The translations under genes were made by a program, and so were the position numbers. From DAISJD01 sp036821645 (GTDB lineage: Bacteria; Pseudomonadota; Alphaproteobacteria; ATCC43930; CGMCC-115725), in assembly GCA_036821645.1 (NCBI GenBank), contig DAISJD010000014.1:1-40995 (forward strand): a DNA stretch of 40,995 nucleotides, given 5' to 3'. The notes beneath the pieces are model-generated. The model was not told where the DNA came from. It saw only the letters and a program-made list of their open reading frames with translations, and made no database searches. Of the stretch, positions 1-8,436 are shown piece by piece (position 1 is the first letter of the stretch; each line of letters opens with the position of its first letter).

Positions 1-867
1 GTAATAGCCGAGGCCGTTTTTACGGCCCAGCATGCCCGCCGCCAGACGCCGACGCAGCAGATAGGAGGGACGAAAGCGCGGTTCGCCGTAGAATTGATCG
101 AAAATCGATTCCATCACCGGGTAGGACACGTCGAGCCCGGTCAGATCCATCAACTCGAACGGCCCCATGCGGAAACCCGCGACATCGGTCAAAATGAGGT
201 CGATGGTCCCGAACGGGGCGATCCCGTCCTGAAGGATCCGCAAGGCTTCGGTGCCGAAACCGCGTCCGGCGTGATTGACGATGAAGCCGGGCGTATCGGC
301 GGCCCGGACCGGCCGATGGCCGAGACGACGGGCCAAAGCCTCCATCGCGTCGCCGAGGGCGGCGGGTGTGCGCTCGCCGTCGATCACCTCGACCACTTTC
401 ATCAAGGGGACCGGATTGAAGAAGTGAAAGCCCACGACCCGTTCCGGCCGGGCGCAGCGCGACGCAATCGTCGTGACCGAAAGGGACGAGGTATTGGTGA
501 CGAGCACGGCATCCGGGCGGACGATGGCTTCGAGGCGGATGAAGAGATCCTGCTTGGCGGCGATCTCTTCGATGATGGCCTCGATCACCAGATCGGCGGG
601 GGCGAGGTCGGTTTCCGCCCCGACGACCTTGAGACGGTTGCCGGCCGCCTCTGCCGCCTCGGGCGTCATGCGCCCCTTGGCGGCTAGGGCCGAAAATTGC
701 TTGCGCAAGGCCGCCGCCGCCACGTCGGCGGCCCCCTCTCTGGCGTCCAGCAGCAGGACGGTGAGACCGGCGGCGGCGGCGATTTGGGCAATGCCTTGGC
801 CCATGGTGCCGGTGCCGACCACACCCAGGATGAGATCGTCGCGTGTAGGATCCAGCATACTCAGCAT
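1..867 (-). CDS. 3-hydroxyacyl-CoA dehydrogenase, C-terminus beyond window
   Basis: This would oxidise an L-3-hydroxyacyl-CoA to the 3-ketoacyl-CoA with NAD+. The frame is open to base 1, so the protein is partial at its C-terminus (289 codons seen). Near the N-terminus is the Rossmann motif GTGTMG (residues 18-23). Further on are the family segments VTNTSSLSV and GFHFFNPVPLMKVVEV, the second holding the catalytic His, and the C-terminal domain reads through FYGEPRFRPSYLL and GRKNGLGYY. The FYGEPRFRPS segment resembles PaaH-type 3-hydroxyadipyl-CoA dehydrogenases, but substrate cannot be fixed. The ATG at 867 overlaps the end of the upstream hydratase gene (stop at 861-863), suggesting coupling. 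An in-frame ATG at 858 is an alternative start. Single-domain relatives end soon after this point; a two-domain form of about 500 residues is also possible. Confidence 0.9.
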   Translation of the reverse strand, partial: MLSMLDPTRDDLILGVVGTGTMGQGIAQIAAAAGLTVLLLDAREGAADVAAAALRKQFSALAAKGRMTPEAAEAAGNRLKVVGAETDLAPADLVIEAIIEEIAAKQDLFIRLEAIVRPDAVLVTNTSSLSVTTIASRCARPERVVGFHFFNPVPLMKVVEVIDGERTPAALGDAMEALARRLGHRPVRAADTPGFIVNHAGRGFGTEALRILQDGIAPFGTIDLILTDVAGFRMGPFELMDLTGLDVSYPVMESIFDQFYGEPRFRPSYLLRRRLAAGMLGRKNGLGYY

Positions 868-1646
868 CCCTTGAAGGTTGGGCGGCGTTTTTCAATGAAG
901 GCGCGCATGCCTTCCTTTTGGTCTTCGCTGGCGAACAGCAATTGAAACGCCTTGCGTTCCAGCATCAAACCGGCATCGAGGGACGTATCTTGTCCGGCCA
1001 GAACGACCTCTTTGATTTGGCGCACGGCAAGCGGCGGCATCCGGGCGATCTTGGTCGCCATGGCGACGGCGCGGGCGACCACCTCGGCATCGGGGACCAC
1101 CTCGCTGACCAAACCCATCGCCTCGGCCTCGCGGGCGGGGACGGGGTCGCCCAGCAGAACCATTTTCATGGTTTTGAATTTGCCGATGGCGCGGGTGAGG
1201 CGTTGGGTGCCCCCGGCACCGGGCATGATGCCGACGCGGATTTCCGGTTGGCCGAAACTGGCGGATTCACCGGCGATGATAATGTCGCAATGCATGGCAA
1301 GCTCGCATCCGCCACCCAGTGCATAGCCGGTGACGGCGGCGATGACCGGTTTCGGGCATTGGGCGATCGCCTGCCAGGCGCGTTGGGTTTCGCGCAGGAG
1401 CATATCGATGGCCCCGGCATCGGCCATGGCCTTGAGATCGGCCCCGGCGGCAAAGGCGGCCTCGTTGCCGGTCAGCACGATGGCGCGAACCGTCTCGTCG
1501 CCGCCCAAGGTCTGAAAATGGTGGGCCAAGGCATCGCGCACGGCTTGATTGAGCGCATTCAGCGCCTCCGGTCGGTTGAGCCGCAGCAGGGCGACCCCCT
1601 CGGCCGGACGTTCCACCAAGACGACTTGTTCCGGTTCGTCCCGCAT
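861..1646 (-). CDS. Enoyl-CoA hydratase (crotonase family, PaaF-like)
   Basis: A crotonase-fold hydratase of 261 residues, a typical length. It would add water to a trans-2-enoyl-CoA to give the 3-hydroxyacyl-CoA that the next gene oxidises. The first oxyanion-hole segment is AAFAAGADLKAM (residues 63-74) and the second GYALGGGCELAMHCD (107-121). The two catalytic glutamates of true hydratases are both present, at E115 and E135 (in GQPEIRVGIMPGAGG), which argues against an isomerase or thioesterase. It is the first gene of a minus-strand pair with the dehydrogenase, and is divergent from the IclR regulator. Closest family resemblance is to PaaF-type 2,3-dehydroadipyl-CoA hydratases, but no other phenylacetate genes are in view. 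Confidence 0.92.
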   Translation of the reverse strand: MRDEPEQVVLVERPAEGVALLRLNRPEALNALNQAVRDALAHHFQTLGGDETVRAIVLTGNEAAFAAGADLKAMADAGAIDMLLRETQRAWQAIAQCPKPVIAAVTGYALGGGCELAMHCDIIIAGESASFGQPEIRVGIMPGAGGTQRLTRAIGKFKTMKMVLLGDPVPAREAEAMGLVSEVVPDAEVVARAVAMATKIARMPPLAVRQIKEVVLAGQDTSLDAGLMLERKAFQLLFASEDQKEGMRAFIEKRRPTFKGC

Positions 1647-1689
1647 CGTCTAATCCCCCGTTTCTGATTGCCGATGACGGCAATTGTCG

Positions 1690-1716
1690 TTTCGCAGTGC
1701 GAAATTGAATTTCGCA
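1690..1716. promoter_or_regulatory. Probable IclR-family operator palindrome
   Basis: TTTCGCA-G-TGCGAAA is a perfect 7+1+7 inverted repeat (1690-1704). A third half-site, TTTCGCA, follows at 1710-1716, and a shorter TTCGCA lies at 1764-1769. It sits in the 167-bp gap between the divergent hydratase and IclR genes, where an autoregulating IclR protein that also controls its neighbours would bind. Site identity is inference from position and symmetry. Confidence 0.6.
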
Positions 1717-1813
1717 TTCTTGACGCCACCATAAACCGAAGCTATCGTTGAAGCCAAGTATTCTTCGCACCGACTGTTTGTTTGGTGCAGCTCTCACGCG
1801 ATAAAGGATCACA

Positions 1814-2656
1814 ATGGGCGACATTCCCCCGACTAAAGACGCACCTGACGCCGGGGCGTTGCGTCTTGCGACCGGGGATGTCGAGGACGGGGCGAAAGAC
1901 CGGCAATTCGTGACGGCACTGGCCCGCGGCTTTGAGGTGCTGCGCGCGTTTCAGGCGGGCGAGGCCCTGTTGGGCAATCAGGAAATCGCCGCCCGCACGG
2001 GCCTGCCGAAACCGACCATCTCGCGCCTGACCCATACGCTGACCCGGCTCGGCTATCTCGACCCCGTACCCGGCTTGGGAAAATACCGCTTAGGCGTCGG
2101 CGTCTTGGCTTTGGCGGGCGCCTTTCGGGCTAGTGTCGTTCTGACCCGGCTTGCCAAGCCCCTGATGCAGGATTTGGCCGATGCGACCGATACGTCCGTG
2201 GCGCTGGGCAGTCGCGATCACGATGATTGCCTTTACATCGAACATTGCCGCAGCAAGGCGCCGATTTCCTTGGCCCTCGATTTAGGCTCGCGCGTGCCGC
2301 TGATGACGAGTGCGATGGGCCGCGCGATTCTGGCCTTGATGCCCCCACCGGATCTCGATGCCTATCTCGCCCACGATCGGATGCTGCATCCCGACGATGC
2401 CGCCCTCAGGGAACGGGATCTCAGACAAGCAATTGCAGGCTATCACCGGGACGGTTTCACCCTGTCGGCAGGTGCCTGGCGTTCGGAGGTGACGGCCGTG
2501 GGGGTACCCATCCAGCCGCCCGATGGCAGTCCGCCATTGGCACTCAATTGCGGCGGCCCCAGTTTCCGGGTTTCTGCCGATTTCGCCCAGTCCGAACTGG
2601 GGCCTCGCCTCGTCGATCTGGCCGCCACAGTGCGCCAGCGGCTCGGTGCGGCATGA
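1814..2656 (+). CDS. IclR-family transcriptional regulator
   Basis: A DNA-binding regulator of 280 residues. After a polar N-terminal tail of about 30 residues comes the winged helix-turn-helix: NQEIAARTGLPKPTISRL (about residues 55-72) followed by the wing LGKYRLG. The C-terminal effector domain runs from about residue 105 to the end, with IclR-type segments such as LGSRVPLMTSAMGRAILAL and the closing region around SAGAWRSEVTAVGVPI. A good ribosome site (AAAGGA) lies about 6 bases before the ATG. It is divergent from the hydratase/dehydrogenase pair and just upstream of the acyl-CoA dehydrogenase and ligase genes, so it probably senses an acid or CoA-ester of this pathway. The family includes PcaR/PobR-type regulators of aromatic-acid catabolism; the true ligand is unknown. 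Confidence 0.92.
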   Translation: MGDIPPTKDAPDAGALRLATGDVEDGAKDRQFVTALARGFEVLRAFQAGEALLGNQEIAARTGLPKPTISRLTHTLTRLGYLDPVPGLGKYRLGVGVLALAGAFRASVVLTRLAKPLMQDLADATDTSVALGSRDHDDCLYIEHCRSKAPISLALDLGSRVPLMTSAMGRAILALMPPPDLDAYLAHDRMLHPDDAALRERDLRQAIAGYHRDGFTLSAGAWRSEVTAVGVPIQPPDGSPPLALNCGGPSFRVSADFAQSELGPRLVDLAATVRQRLGAA

Positions 2657-2698
2657 GGTTTTTTTGTTACCGCTTTCATTGTCATAAGGTGTTGTCCC

Positions 2699-3850
2699 AT
2701 GGCCCTCGATCCCGAAACTCTATCGCACTTGCTTGATACGCTGCATCGTTTCGTGCAGGAACGCCTGCGTCCGGCCGAAGCGCAGGTGGCGGAGGATGAC
2801 GCCATTCCGCCCGCCATTATTGCCGAAATGCGAGAACTCGGCCTGTTCGGCCTGTCGATTCCCGAAGCCTATGGCGGGCTCGGCCTCACCATGAGCGAAG
2901 AGGTGCAGGTTGCCTTTGTCTTGGGCAAGACGTCGCCGGCGTTTCGCTCGTTGCTGGGCACGAATAACGGGATCGGTTCCCAAGGTATCGTGATCGACGG
3001 GACGGAGGCGCAAAAGCGCCATTACCTGCCGCGCCTTGCCACCGGGGAATTGGTCGGTTCCTTTGCGCTGACGGAACCGGATTCCGGGTCCGATGCCGCA
3101 AGCCTACGCACGACGGCGCGTCAAGATGGCGATTATTACGTCTTGAACGGCACCAAGCGGTACATCACCAATGCCCCTCATGCGGGCGTTTTTACCGTGA
3201 TGGCCCGCAGCAATCCCGACGATCTCGGGGCGGGCGGCATCAGTGCGTTCTTGATCGATGCGGGTACGCCGGGCCTTAAAATCGGGGCGATCGATAAGAA
3301 AATGGGTCAGAAGGGGGCCCATACGGCGGACGTGATCCTGGATGATTGCCGGGTTCATGCCAGTCAGATCATCGGCGGGGTGCCGGGTCAAGGGTTCAAG
3401 ACGGCGATGAAGGTGCTGGATCGCGGTCGGTTGCATATTGCCTCGGTCTGCGTCGGGGTTGCCGAACGGCTCATCGCCGACAGCCTTGCCTATGCCATGG
3501 AACGCAAGCAATTCGGTCAACCGATTGCAGAGTTTCAGTTGATCCAAGCCATGTTGGCCGATTCCAAGACCGAGGCCTATGCCGCGCGGACGATGGTCGA
3601 AGATTCGGCCCGGCGCAAGGATGCGGGGGAAAATATCAGCACCGAGGCCGCGTGCTGTAAACTCTTTGCCAGCGAGATGGTCGGTCGGGTCGCGGACCGG
3701 GCCGTGCAGATCCATGGCGGGGCCGGTTACATCGCCGATTACGGGATCGAACGGTTCTATCGCGACGTTCGTTTGTTCCGGCTTTACGAGGGGACGAGCC
3801 AGATCCAGCAATTGGTCATCGCGCGCAATATGATCCGGGCCGCGCGATGA
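2699..3850 (+). CDS. Acyl-CoA dehydrogenase
   Basis: An FAD-dependent dehydrogenase of 383 residues making a trans-2-enoyl-CoA from a saturated acyl-CoA, with electrons passed to electron-transfer flavoprotein. The flavin- and substrate-binding segment FALTEPDSGSDAASL is present, as is the C-terminal signature QIHGGAGYIADYGIERFYRD. The catalytic base of the family is Glu364 in LYEGTSQIQQ. The start follows an AAGGTG ribosome site. Its stop overlaps the start of the ligase gene by four bases (ATGA), so the two are translationally coupled. With the ligase and the divergent hydratase and dehydrogenase it covers activation and the first three steps of a beta-oxidation-type route. A thiolase is not in the window. 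Confidence 0.93.
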   Translation: MALDPETLSHLLDTLHRFVQERLRPAEAQVAEDDAIPPAIIAEMRELGLFGLSIPEAYGGLGLTMSEEVQVAFVLGKTSPAFRSLLGTNNGIGSQGIVIDGTEAQKRHYLPRLATGELVGSFALTEPDSGSDAASLRTTARQDGDYYVLNGTKRYITNAPHAGVFTVMARSNPDDLGAGGISAFLIDAGTPGLKIGAIDKKMGQKGAHTADVILDDCRVHASQIIGGVPGQGFKTAMKVLDRGRLHIASVCVGVAERLIADSLAYAMERKQFGQPIAEFQLIQAMLADSKTEAYAARTMVEDSARRKDAGENISTEAACCKLFASEMVGRVADRAVQIHGGAGYIADYGIERFYRDVRLFRLYEGTSQIQQLVIARNMIRAAR

Positions 3851-5424
3851 GCGCCGAGGCGACGGTCGATCCCAGCAGGGCGGGTGGGGATCTGCCGACC
3901 CGTATCCATGCCATCGTGGCCCGGCGTGCGGTGCGCGATCCCGATGGGCCCGCCCTCATCGAGGGGGATGTCGCCCTATCCAACGGCGCCTTGATGGCCG
4001 CGATCCAGGCGATGGCGGCCCGTCTTGCGACGGCGGGCGTGCGGGCGGGCGACCGTGTTTTGATCGTCGGTGAAAACAGCCTGGTCATGGTGGCGGCGAT
4101 CTTTGCCGCCTCCGTGCTGGATGCCTGGGCCGTGGTGGTGAATAGTCGTCTCTCGGCCCCGGAAATCGATCGCATCAAAAGCCATTGCGGGGCGCGTCGG
4201 ACCGTTTATGCGACCGCAGCCTCGCCGGAGGCCGCAGCCCATGCCGCCCGGCATGGGGCCGCAGAGCAGGATGGCGGCATTCTCGGCCCCTTTGCGCTGG
4301 GGCCCCTGGGGGACGGTCCCGATGCAGCAGCGGAGCCGGTTTTCGCCGATCCCGCCCAACAGGTGGCGGCCATGATTTATACGACCGGCACGACGGGGGT
4401 TCCGAAGGGCGTGATGCTGACCCATCACAATATTCTCTTCATCGCCGATTTGTCCGGCCGGTTGCGCGGGATCGGACCGGCGGACCGGCTTTATGCCGTC
4501 TTGCCGGTCAGTCATATCTTCGGGTTGGCCTCGGCCTTGATCGGCAGTCTCTATCACGGGGCGACCATCCGTCTCGTGGCGCGGTTCGCGCCCGCAGCCG
4601 TGATTGAATCCCTGACCCGCGACCGGATCAGCGTGCTCCAAGGGGTGCCTGCGATGTTCAGTCGCCTGATCGAATATCTAAAGCTCAATCCCGACAAGGC
4701 CCTGGAAAAACGGTTCTTGCGCTACCTGTCGGTCGGGGGATCGCCGCTCGATCCAGTCTTGAAGACCGAGATCGAAGCTTTGTTCGGCTGTCCCTTACAT
4801 AATGGTTATGGGATGACCGAGGCTTCGCCGACGATTTCCCAAACCCGGATCGAAACGCCGCCGACCGATTGTTCCTGCGGCCCGATTTTGCCGGGCTTGG
4901 AGGTCCGCTTCGTTGATCGGGATGGCCGCACGGTCCCGCCCGGCACGGTCGGGGAACTGCATGTGCGCGGCCCGAACATCATGAAGGGCTATTATCGCAA
5001 TCCCGAGGCAACGGCCCAGGCAATCGATCCCGATGGGTGGCTGAACACGGGCGACCTTGCCCGGTTGGATGGGGGGCAGCTTTACATTGCCGGGCGCAGC
5101 AAGGAATTGATCATCAGGTCCGGGTTCAACGTGTATCCGGCGGATGTCGAGGCGGTCTTGAACGCCCACCCGCTCATCACCCATTCGGCAGTGGTGGGAC
5201 GCGCGGTGCCCGGTAACGAGGAGGTCGTGGCGTTTATTCAACCGCTGCAAGGCCAGACGATCGATAGGGCCGAACTTGAGGACTATTTGGTTGAGCGCTT
5301 GGCCCCCTATAAGCGACCTTGCGAGATCATCGTCATGGAAAACCTACCGGCCAGCAGCACCGGCAAGGTTTTGAAAGGGCAACTGGCGGCCTCGCTGCGG
5401 GGAAAATTGCCGGTGGCGGACTGA
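3847..5424 (+). CDS. AMP-dependent acyl-CoA ligase (synthetase)
   Basis: A member of the adenylate-forming ANL superfamily, 525 residues. It would join a carboxylic acid to coenzyme A through an acyl-adenylate, using ATP. The phosphate-binding loop is YTTGTTGVPKGVMLTHHN. Later come the adenine-binding YGMTEASPT, the hinge region GDLARLDGGQLYIAGRSKELI, the GFNVYPADVE segment, and the C-terminal catalytic lysine in SSTGKVLKGQL. The substrate could be a medium-chain, branched or aromatic acid; it cannot be read from sequence alone. The gene starts inside the stop of the acyl-CoA dehydrogenase and ends 20 bases from the convergent ohrR gene. Confidence 0.92.
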   Translation: MSAEATVDPSRAGGDLPTRIHAIVARRAVRDPDGPALIEGDVALSNGALMAAIQAMAARLATAGVRAGDRVLIVGENSLVMVAAIFAASVLDAWAVVVNSRLSAPEIDRIKSHCGARRTVYATAASPEAAAHAARHGAAEQDGGILGPFALGPLGDGPDAAAEPVFADPAQQVAAMIYTTGTTGVPKGVMLTHHNILFIADLSGRLRGIGPADRLYAVLPVSHIFGLASALIGSLYHGATIRLVARFAPAAVIESLTRDRISVLQGVPAMFSRLIEYLKLNPDKALEKRFLRYLSVGGSPLDPVLKTEIEALFGCPLHNGYGMTEASPTISQTRIETPPTDCSCGPILPGLEVRFVDRDGRTVPPGTVGELHVRGPNIMKGYYRNPEATAQAIDPDGWLNTGDLARLDGGQLYIAGRSKELIIRSGFNVYPADVEAVLNAHPLITHSAVVGRAVPGNEEVVAFIQPLQGQTIDRAELEDYLVERLAPYKRPCEIIVMENLPASSTGKVLKGQLAASLRGKLPVAD

Positions 5425-5444
5425 GACGGTCGGTGGGGGAGGGG

Positions 5445-5888
5445 TTATTCCCCCAATCGATCGATCAATTTTTCGAGTTGGGCGCGCAGCGAGACGATTT
5501 CATCGAGACCAAGGCCGAGTTTCGCCACCATCGCCTTGGGCACCCCTTCGGCAGCCTGTTTCAATTTGCGCCCGCTCTGCGTGAGGTCGATGATGACCCG
5601 GCGTTCATCGACGGCATCGCGCCGCCGCGCGACCAGTTCCGCCCGTTCGAGGCGCTTGATCAGGGGTGTGAGGGTGCCGCTGTCGAGATGGAGGTGGCGA
5701 CCGATATCGCCGACCGTAATCCCGTCGGTTTGCCACAAGACCAACATGACGAGATATTGCGGGTATGTGAGGCCAAGCGGGTCAAGCAGCGTGCGATAGG
5801 CGCGCACCAGGGCGTTGGTTGCCGCATAGAGCGGAAAACACAATTGTCGATCCAGCCTTAAATCATCCGCCTCTGCTTCGACGCCCAT
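5445..5888 (-). CDS. ohrR: OhrR, MarR-family organic-peroxide sensor
   Basis: A MarR-type winged-helix repressor of 147 residues. The single cysteine, C17 in LDRQLCFPLYAATNAL, matches the reactive N-terminal cysteine of OhrR proteins. There is no second cysteine, which suggests the one-cysteine (mixed-disulfide) type. The DNA-binding part follows: TVGDIGRHLHLDSGTLTPLIKRLE, then the wing with RRRDAVDERRVIIDLT. The frame stays open upstream to 5948, but I chose the ATG at 5888 because GAGGGGG lies about 5 bases before it; the adjacent ATG at 5891 is too close. It is divergent from ohr and probably represses both genes until organic hydroperoxide oxidises C17. Confidence 0.9.
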   Translation of the reverse strand: MGVEAEADDLRLDRQLCFPLYAATNALVRAYRTLLDPLGLTYPQYLVMLVLWQTDGITVGDIGRHLHLDSGTLTPLIKRLERAELVARRRDAVDERRVIIDLTQSGRKLKQAAEGVPKAMVAKLGLGLDEIVSLRAQLEKLIDRLGE

Positions 5889-6014
5889 CATTCCCCCTCG
5901 ACTTTTCAACGATCTTCCACATAGCCCTAAAATAATCTCTAAACCCATTAGCGAGCAGGAGCAAGATTTGTGGATGATTCGGCGACATAGAAATATCGAG
6001 GAAATATCTTGAAA

Positions 6015-6047
6015 ACAATTATATTGTATACAAAATTATTGCTGTAT
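6015..6047. promoter_or_regulatory. Probable OhrR operator (two adjoining dyads)
   Basis: ACAAT-TAT-ATTGT (6015-6027) is a perfect inverted repeat. It adjoins a second, looser dyad, ATACA (6028-6032) with TGTAT (6043-6047). Known OhrR sites are AT-rich repeats built on TACAATT/AATTGTA, so the match in sequence and position is good. The AT-rich stretch stands out in GC-rich surroundings and lies just upstream of the ohr ribosome site. Confidence 0.7.
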
Positions 6048-6075
6048 CGATAACTCATCGCGAAGGAGTTTCACC

Positions 6076-6495
6076 ATGACACAGGTTTTATATCGGGCAA
6101 CCGCGACGGCAACGGGTGGGCGCGAGGGGGAGGCGAAATCGGATGATGGCCGTCTTGCGGTCGCCCTGGCGCTGCCGGCGGCCCTTGGCGGCGGCAATCG
6201 TCCGGGCACCAATCCCGAGCAGCTTTTTGCGGCGGGCTATGCCGCCTGTTTTGAAAATGCCCTGCGCCATGTGGCACGATCGGAGGGCAAACCTTTATCC
6301 GAGACGTCGGTGACGGCGGTGGTCGGGATCGGCCCTCGGGGCGATGGCGGCTTTGGGTTGGCGGTAGAATTGACCGTCCACCTGCCGGGTCTGATCGCCG
6401 ATGACGCCGAGGCTTTGATCAAGAAAGCCGATTTCGTCTGTCCTTATTCCCATGCCGTGCGCGGGAATATTCCCGTCACGATCGCTTTGGGCTGA
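6076..6495 (+). CDS. ohr: Ohr, organic hydroperoxide reductase (OsmC superfamily)
   Basis: A thiol peroxidase of 139 residues that reduces organic and fatty-acid hydroperoxides, in this family with lipoylated protein as reductant. The peroxidatic cysteine is C58 in GYAACFENAL and the resolving cysteine C122 in VCPYSHAVRGN. The conserved Arg17 and Glu48 that organise the active site are also present. Length is normal for Ohr. A GAAGGAG ribosome site precedes the ATG. The gene is divergent from ohrR with the operator between, the standard arrangement for peroxide-inducible control. Confidence 0.95.
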   Translation: MTQVLYRATATATGGREGEAKSDDGRLAVALALPAALGGGNRPGTNPEQLFAAGYAACFENALRHVARSEGKPLSETSVTAVVGIGPRGDGGFGLAVELTVHLPGLIADDAEALIKKADFVCPYSHAVRGNIPVTIALG

Positions 6496-6547
6496 GGTGG
6501 TCAGGTACTAGGCGGATCGGGGATGGCGATTGGGCGGCCGACCCGCC

Positions 6548-7702
6548 CTATGGTCTCATGAACAGCACCAGGAGGCTTGACTGTCCGTAAAGCCGCCGTC
6601 CCGAGATCTGACCCTGACCGTAAAAACCGGCGAGCGGCACATCGCCCAGAATGTGGCGGATGAGGGTGAGGGACTGGGTTGAGGCGGCTGCGTCCTGATC
6701 GCTGAACCCGTAATAGAGGGCGGCTTCGACCCGGTCCGCCCCAGCGGCCGCAAGGGCTTGGAGGACGACACCGAGATCTTGGGCCGCGGCCGCCCGGTCC
6801 TCACGGCAAAAGGCGATCGCATCGCCGCAGGCGACGGGCCCGTTGACCGCAAGCCACCCCCCCGTCGGATCGAGTGCCAAGAGCGGGCGGTTCAGGTAAT
6901 CGGTAGTACCTTGATCGGGCCCCGCCTGCGGCAGGCCGATGGTAATCTGGCGGGCGGCGCGATGAAGATCGCGGGCCAGCAAGGCCCCGATATCCTGGGT
7001 AAAGGCCGCCAAAGCCGGTTGGCCGTCAATCTCGAAGATCAGATTGCCTTGCAGTTTGGTGATGCGACGTTCCGGGCCGATCGGGCGCGTGCCTTGGATC
7101 ATACGACAGAGAATCGGGACGCGATCGTCGAACAGTACGCCGCTCAACCCCCCTTCGACCAGATGACCGGCAACCTGCCAGGGCGTTGTGCGGGCATGGG
7201 CAAGCCCGCCTGCGAGCGGGACCGCGATTTGATCGCTGAGCCGGGCGACCGCCCCGATCGGATCGTGATGGCGCGGATCGCCATGGACCAGGGCAAAGCG
7301 CGGGCATTCCATGCTGGCTGCCCAGTCGGAGGCGACATCGGCATGATCGAACAGATGAAAACTGCCGGGAGGCAGGTCGGCCACCATGAGGCTCAAGGCC
7401 GGTCGGTCGACATAGGCCTCGCCATTGCCGCAAATGCCGAGGCCGACGCTGCCCGACCATTCGGGGATCGGACTTTCCGCCTGAAGCCGGGCGATGATGT
7501 CGGGTAAGGCCCCCGCCAAGAGATCGGTGACGAAGACGATGCCGAAACGGGTGGCAGCAGGCATGGGGACAAGGGCCGCAAGGGCTTGATCGACAAGGTC
7601 GGGCCAGGCGAGATCGGCCAGCACGACCGCCTTGAACCGGCCGCGCCGCGCCGTCGGGTAGGGTGGGGTGGCGCGTGGCCGGGGCAGCCAAACGACGCTC
7701 AC
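6548..7702 (-). CDS. FIST-domain (FIST_N/FIST_C) sensory protein
   Basis: A 384-residue protein made only of FIST domains. FIST is a predicted small-ligand-binding sensory module often found with signalling proteins. The N-terminal part has GIVFVTDLLAGALPDIIARL and the typical GSVGLGICGNGEAY region. The C-terminal part includes YLNRPLLALDPTGGWLAVNGPV and ends with GFYGQGQISGRRLYGQSSLLVLFM, a recognisable FIST_C ending. No kinase, cyclase or methyl-accepting output domain is attached. Its start overlaps the stop of the upstream esterase gene by four bases (ATGA), so the two are one transcript. Ligand and partner are unknown. Confidence 0.85.
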   Translation of the reverse strand: MSVVWLPRPRATPPYPTARRGRFKAVVLADLAWPDLVDQALAALVPMPAATRFGIVFVTDLLAGALPDIIARLQAESPIPEWSGSVGLGICGNGEAYVDRPALSLMVADLPPGSFHLFDHADVASDWAASMECPRFALVHGDPRHHDPIGAVARLSDQIAVPLAGGLAHARTTPWQVAGHLVEGGLSGVLFDDRVPILCRMIQGTRPIGPERRITKLQGNLIFEIDGQPALAAFTQDIGALLARDLHRAARQITIGLPQAGPDQGTTDYLNRPLLALDPTGGWLAVNGPVACGDAIAFCREDRAAAAQDLGVVLQALAAAGADRVEAALYYGFSDQDAAASTQSLTLIRHILGDVPLAGFYGQGQISGRRLYGQSSLLVLFMRP

Positions 7703-8436
7703 GGGACCGAAGCGCCGATAAGGGCCGCAACGGAGGGCAGGATGGCGGCCACGATCCGATCGACACCCGCCGGGTTCGGATGGAGCATGTCGGCCTGATT
7801 GAGGGCCGGATCGAGGGCGACCCCCTCCAAAAAGAACGGATAGAGCGGCACGCCGAAGCGTGCGGCCAATTCAGGGTACAGGCCGTCGAATTCTTGGGCA
7901 TAATCCGGCCCCCAATTGGTAGGGGCCCGCATCCCGCACAGCAAGACTGGAATCGACGCCGCCTTGATCTTGGTCAGCATGGCGGCAAGATTGGTGCGCG
8001 CGCGTGCGGGGTCGAGACCGCGCAGGGCATCGTTCGCCCCGAGTTCGAGGATGACGGCATCGGGTTTTTGGGCGAGTGCCTGATCCAACCGGGCGAGGCC
8101 GCCGCTGGTCGTATCGCCGCTCACCCCGGCATTGACGATCTCTGCCTTGATGTTTTTGGCGGCGAGTGCCGCCGATAGTTTGGCGGTGAAGCCTTGTTCC
8201 GGGGCAAGCCCGAAGCCTGCCGTCAAACTGTCGCCGAGGACGAGGATTTGTTTTTTATCCGATCCTGCGGCCCGTGCGGATCCAGTCAGCAGCACCGAGC
8301 CGATGGTAACGGCGCAAACCAGCCGCCAAATAAAACCGAGGCGTCGATTGAAATACGGACGGGACACGCCATATCCAGATCCGTGTCGGCCCGATCCTGG
8401 TCCTACCTTCTGTCCTTTGTTGGAATTACCGCTCAT
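7699..8436 (-). CDS. tesA: GDSL-type arylesterase / lysophospholipase (TesA-like), secreted
   Basis: An SGNH-fold hydrolase of 245 residues from this start, probably periplasmic. The N-terminus has a basic run, a hydrophobic stretch and an ARAAG processing-like site (about residues 31-58). The catalytic Ser70 lies in LVLGDSLTAGFGL, the oxyanion Gly and Asn in NAGVSGDT and ELGANDALRG, and the Asp/His pair in ADMLHPNPAG. E. coli TesA has thioesterase, arylesterase and lysophospholipase activity; the native substrate here is unknown. The ATG at 8436 has AGAGG 8 bases upstream but shares bases with the divergent ybbA start. An in-frame GTG at 8367, just before the signal peptide, is an alternative. 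Adjacency to ybbA/ybbP is the same as in E. coli. Confidence 0.9.
   Translation of the reverse strand: MSGNSNKGQKVGPGSGRHGSGYGVSRPYFNRRLGFIWRLVCAVTIGSVLLTGSARAAGSDKKQILVLGDSLTAGFGLAPEQGFTAKLSAALAAKNIKAEIVNAGVSGDTTSGGLARLDQALAQKPDAVILELGANDALRGLDPARARTNLAAMLTKIKAASIPVLLCGMRAPTNWGPDYAQEFDGLYPELAARFGVPLYPFFLEGVALDPALNQADMLHPNPAGVDRIVAAILPSVAALIGASVP

Noticed and set aside
20..895. Long minus-strand open frame over the first gene and similar long frames elsewhere
   Set aside because: It is Arg/Gly/Pro-rich low-complexity translation, a shadow frame of the 3-hydroxyacyl-CoA dehydrogenase gene, whose true frame has clear motifs and is open to the window edge.
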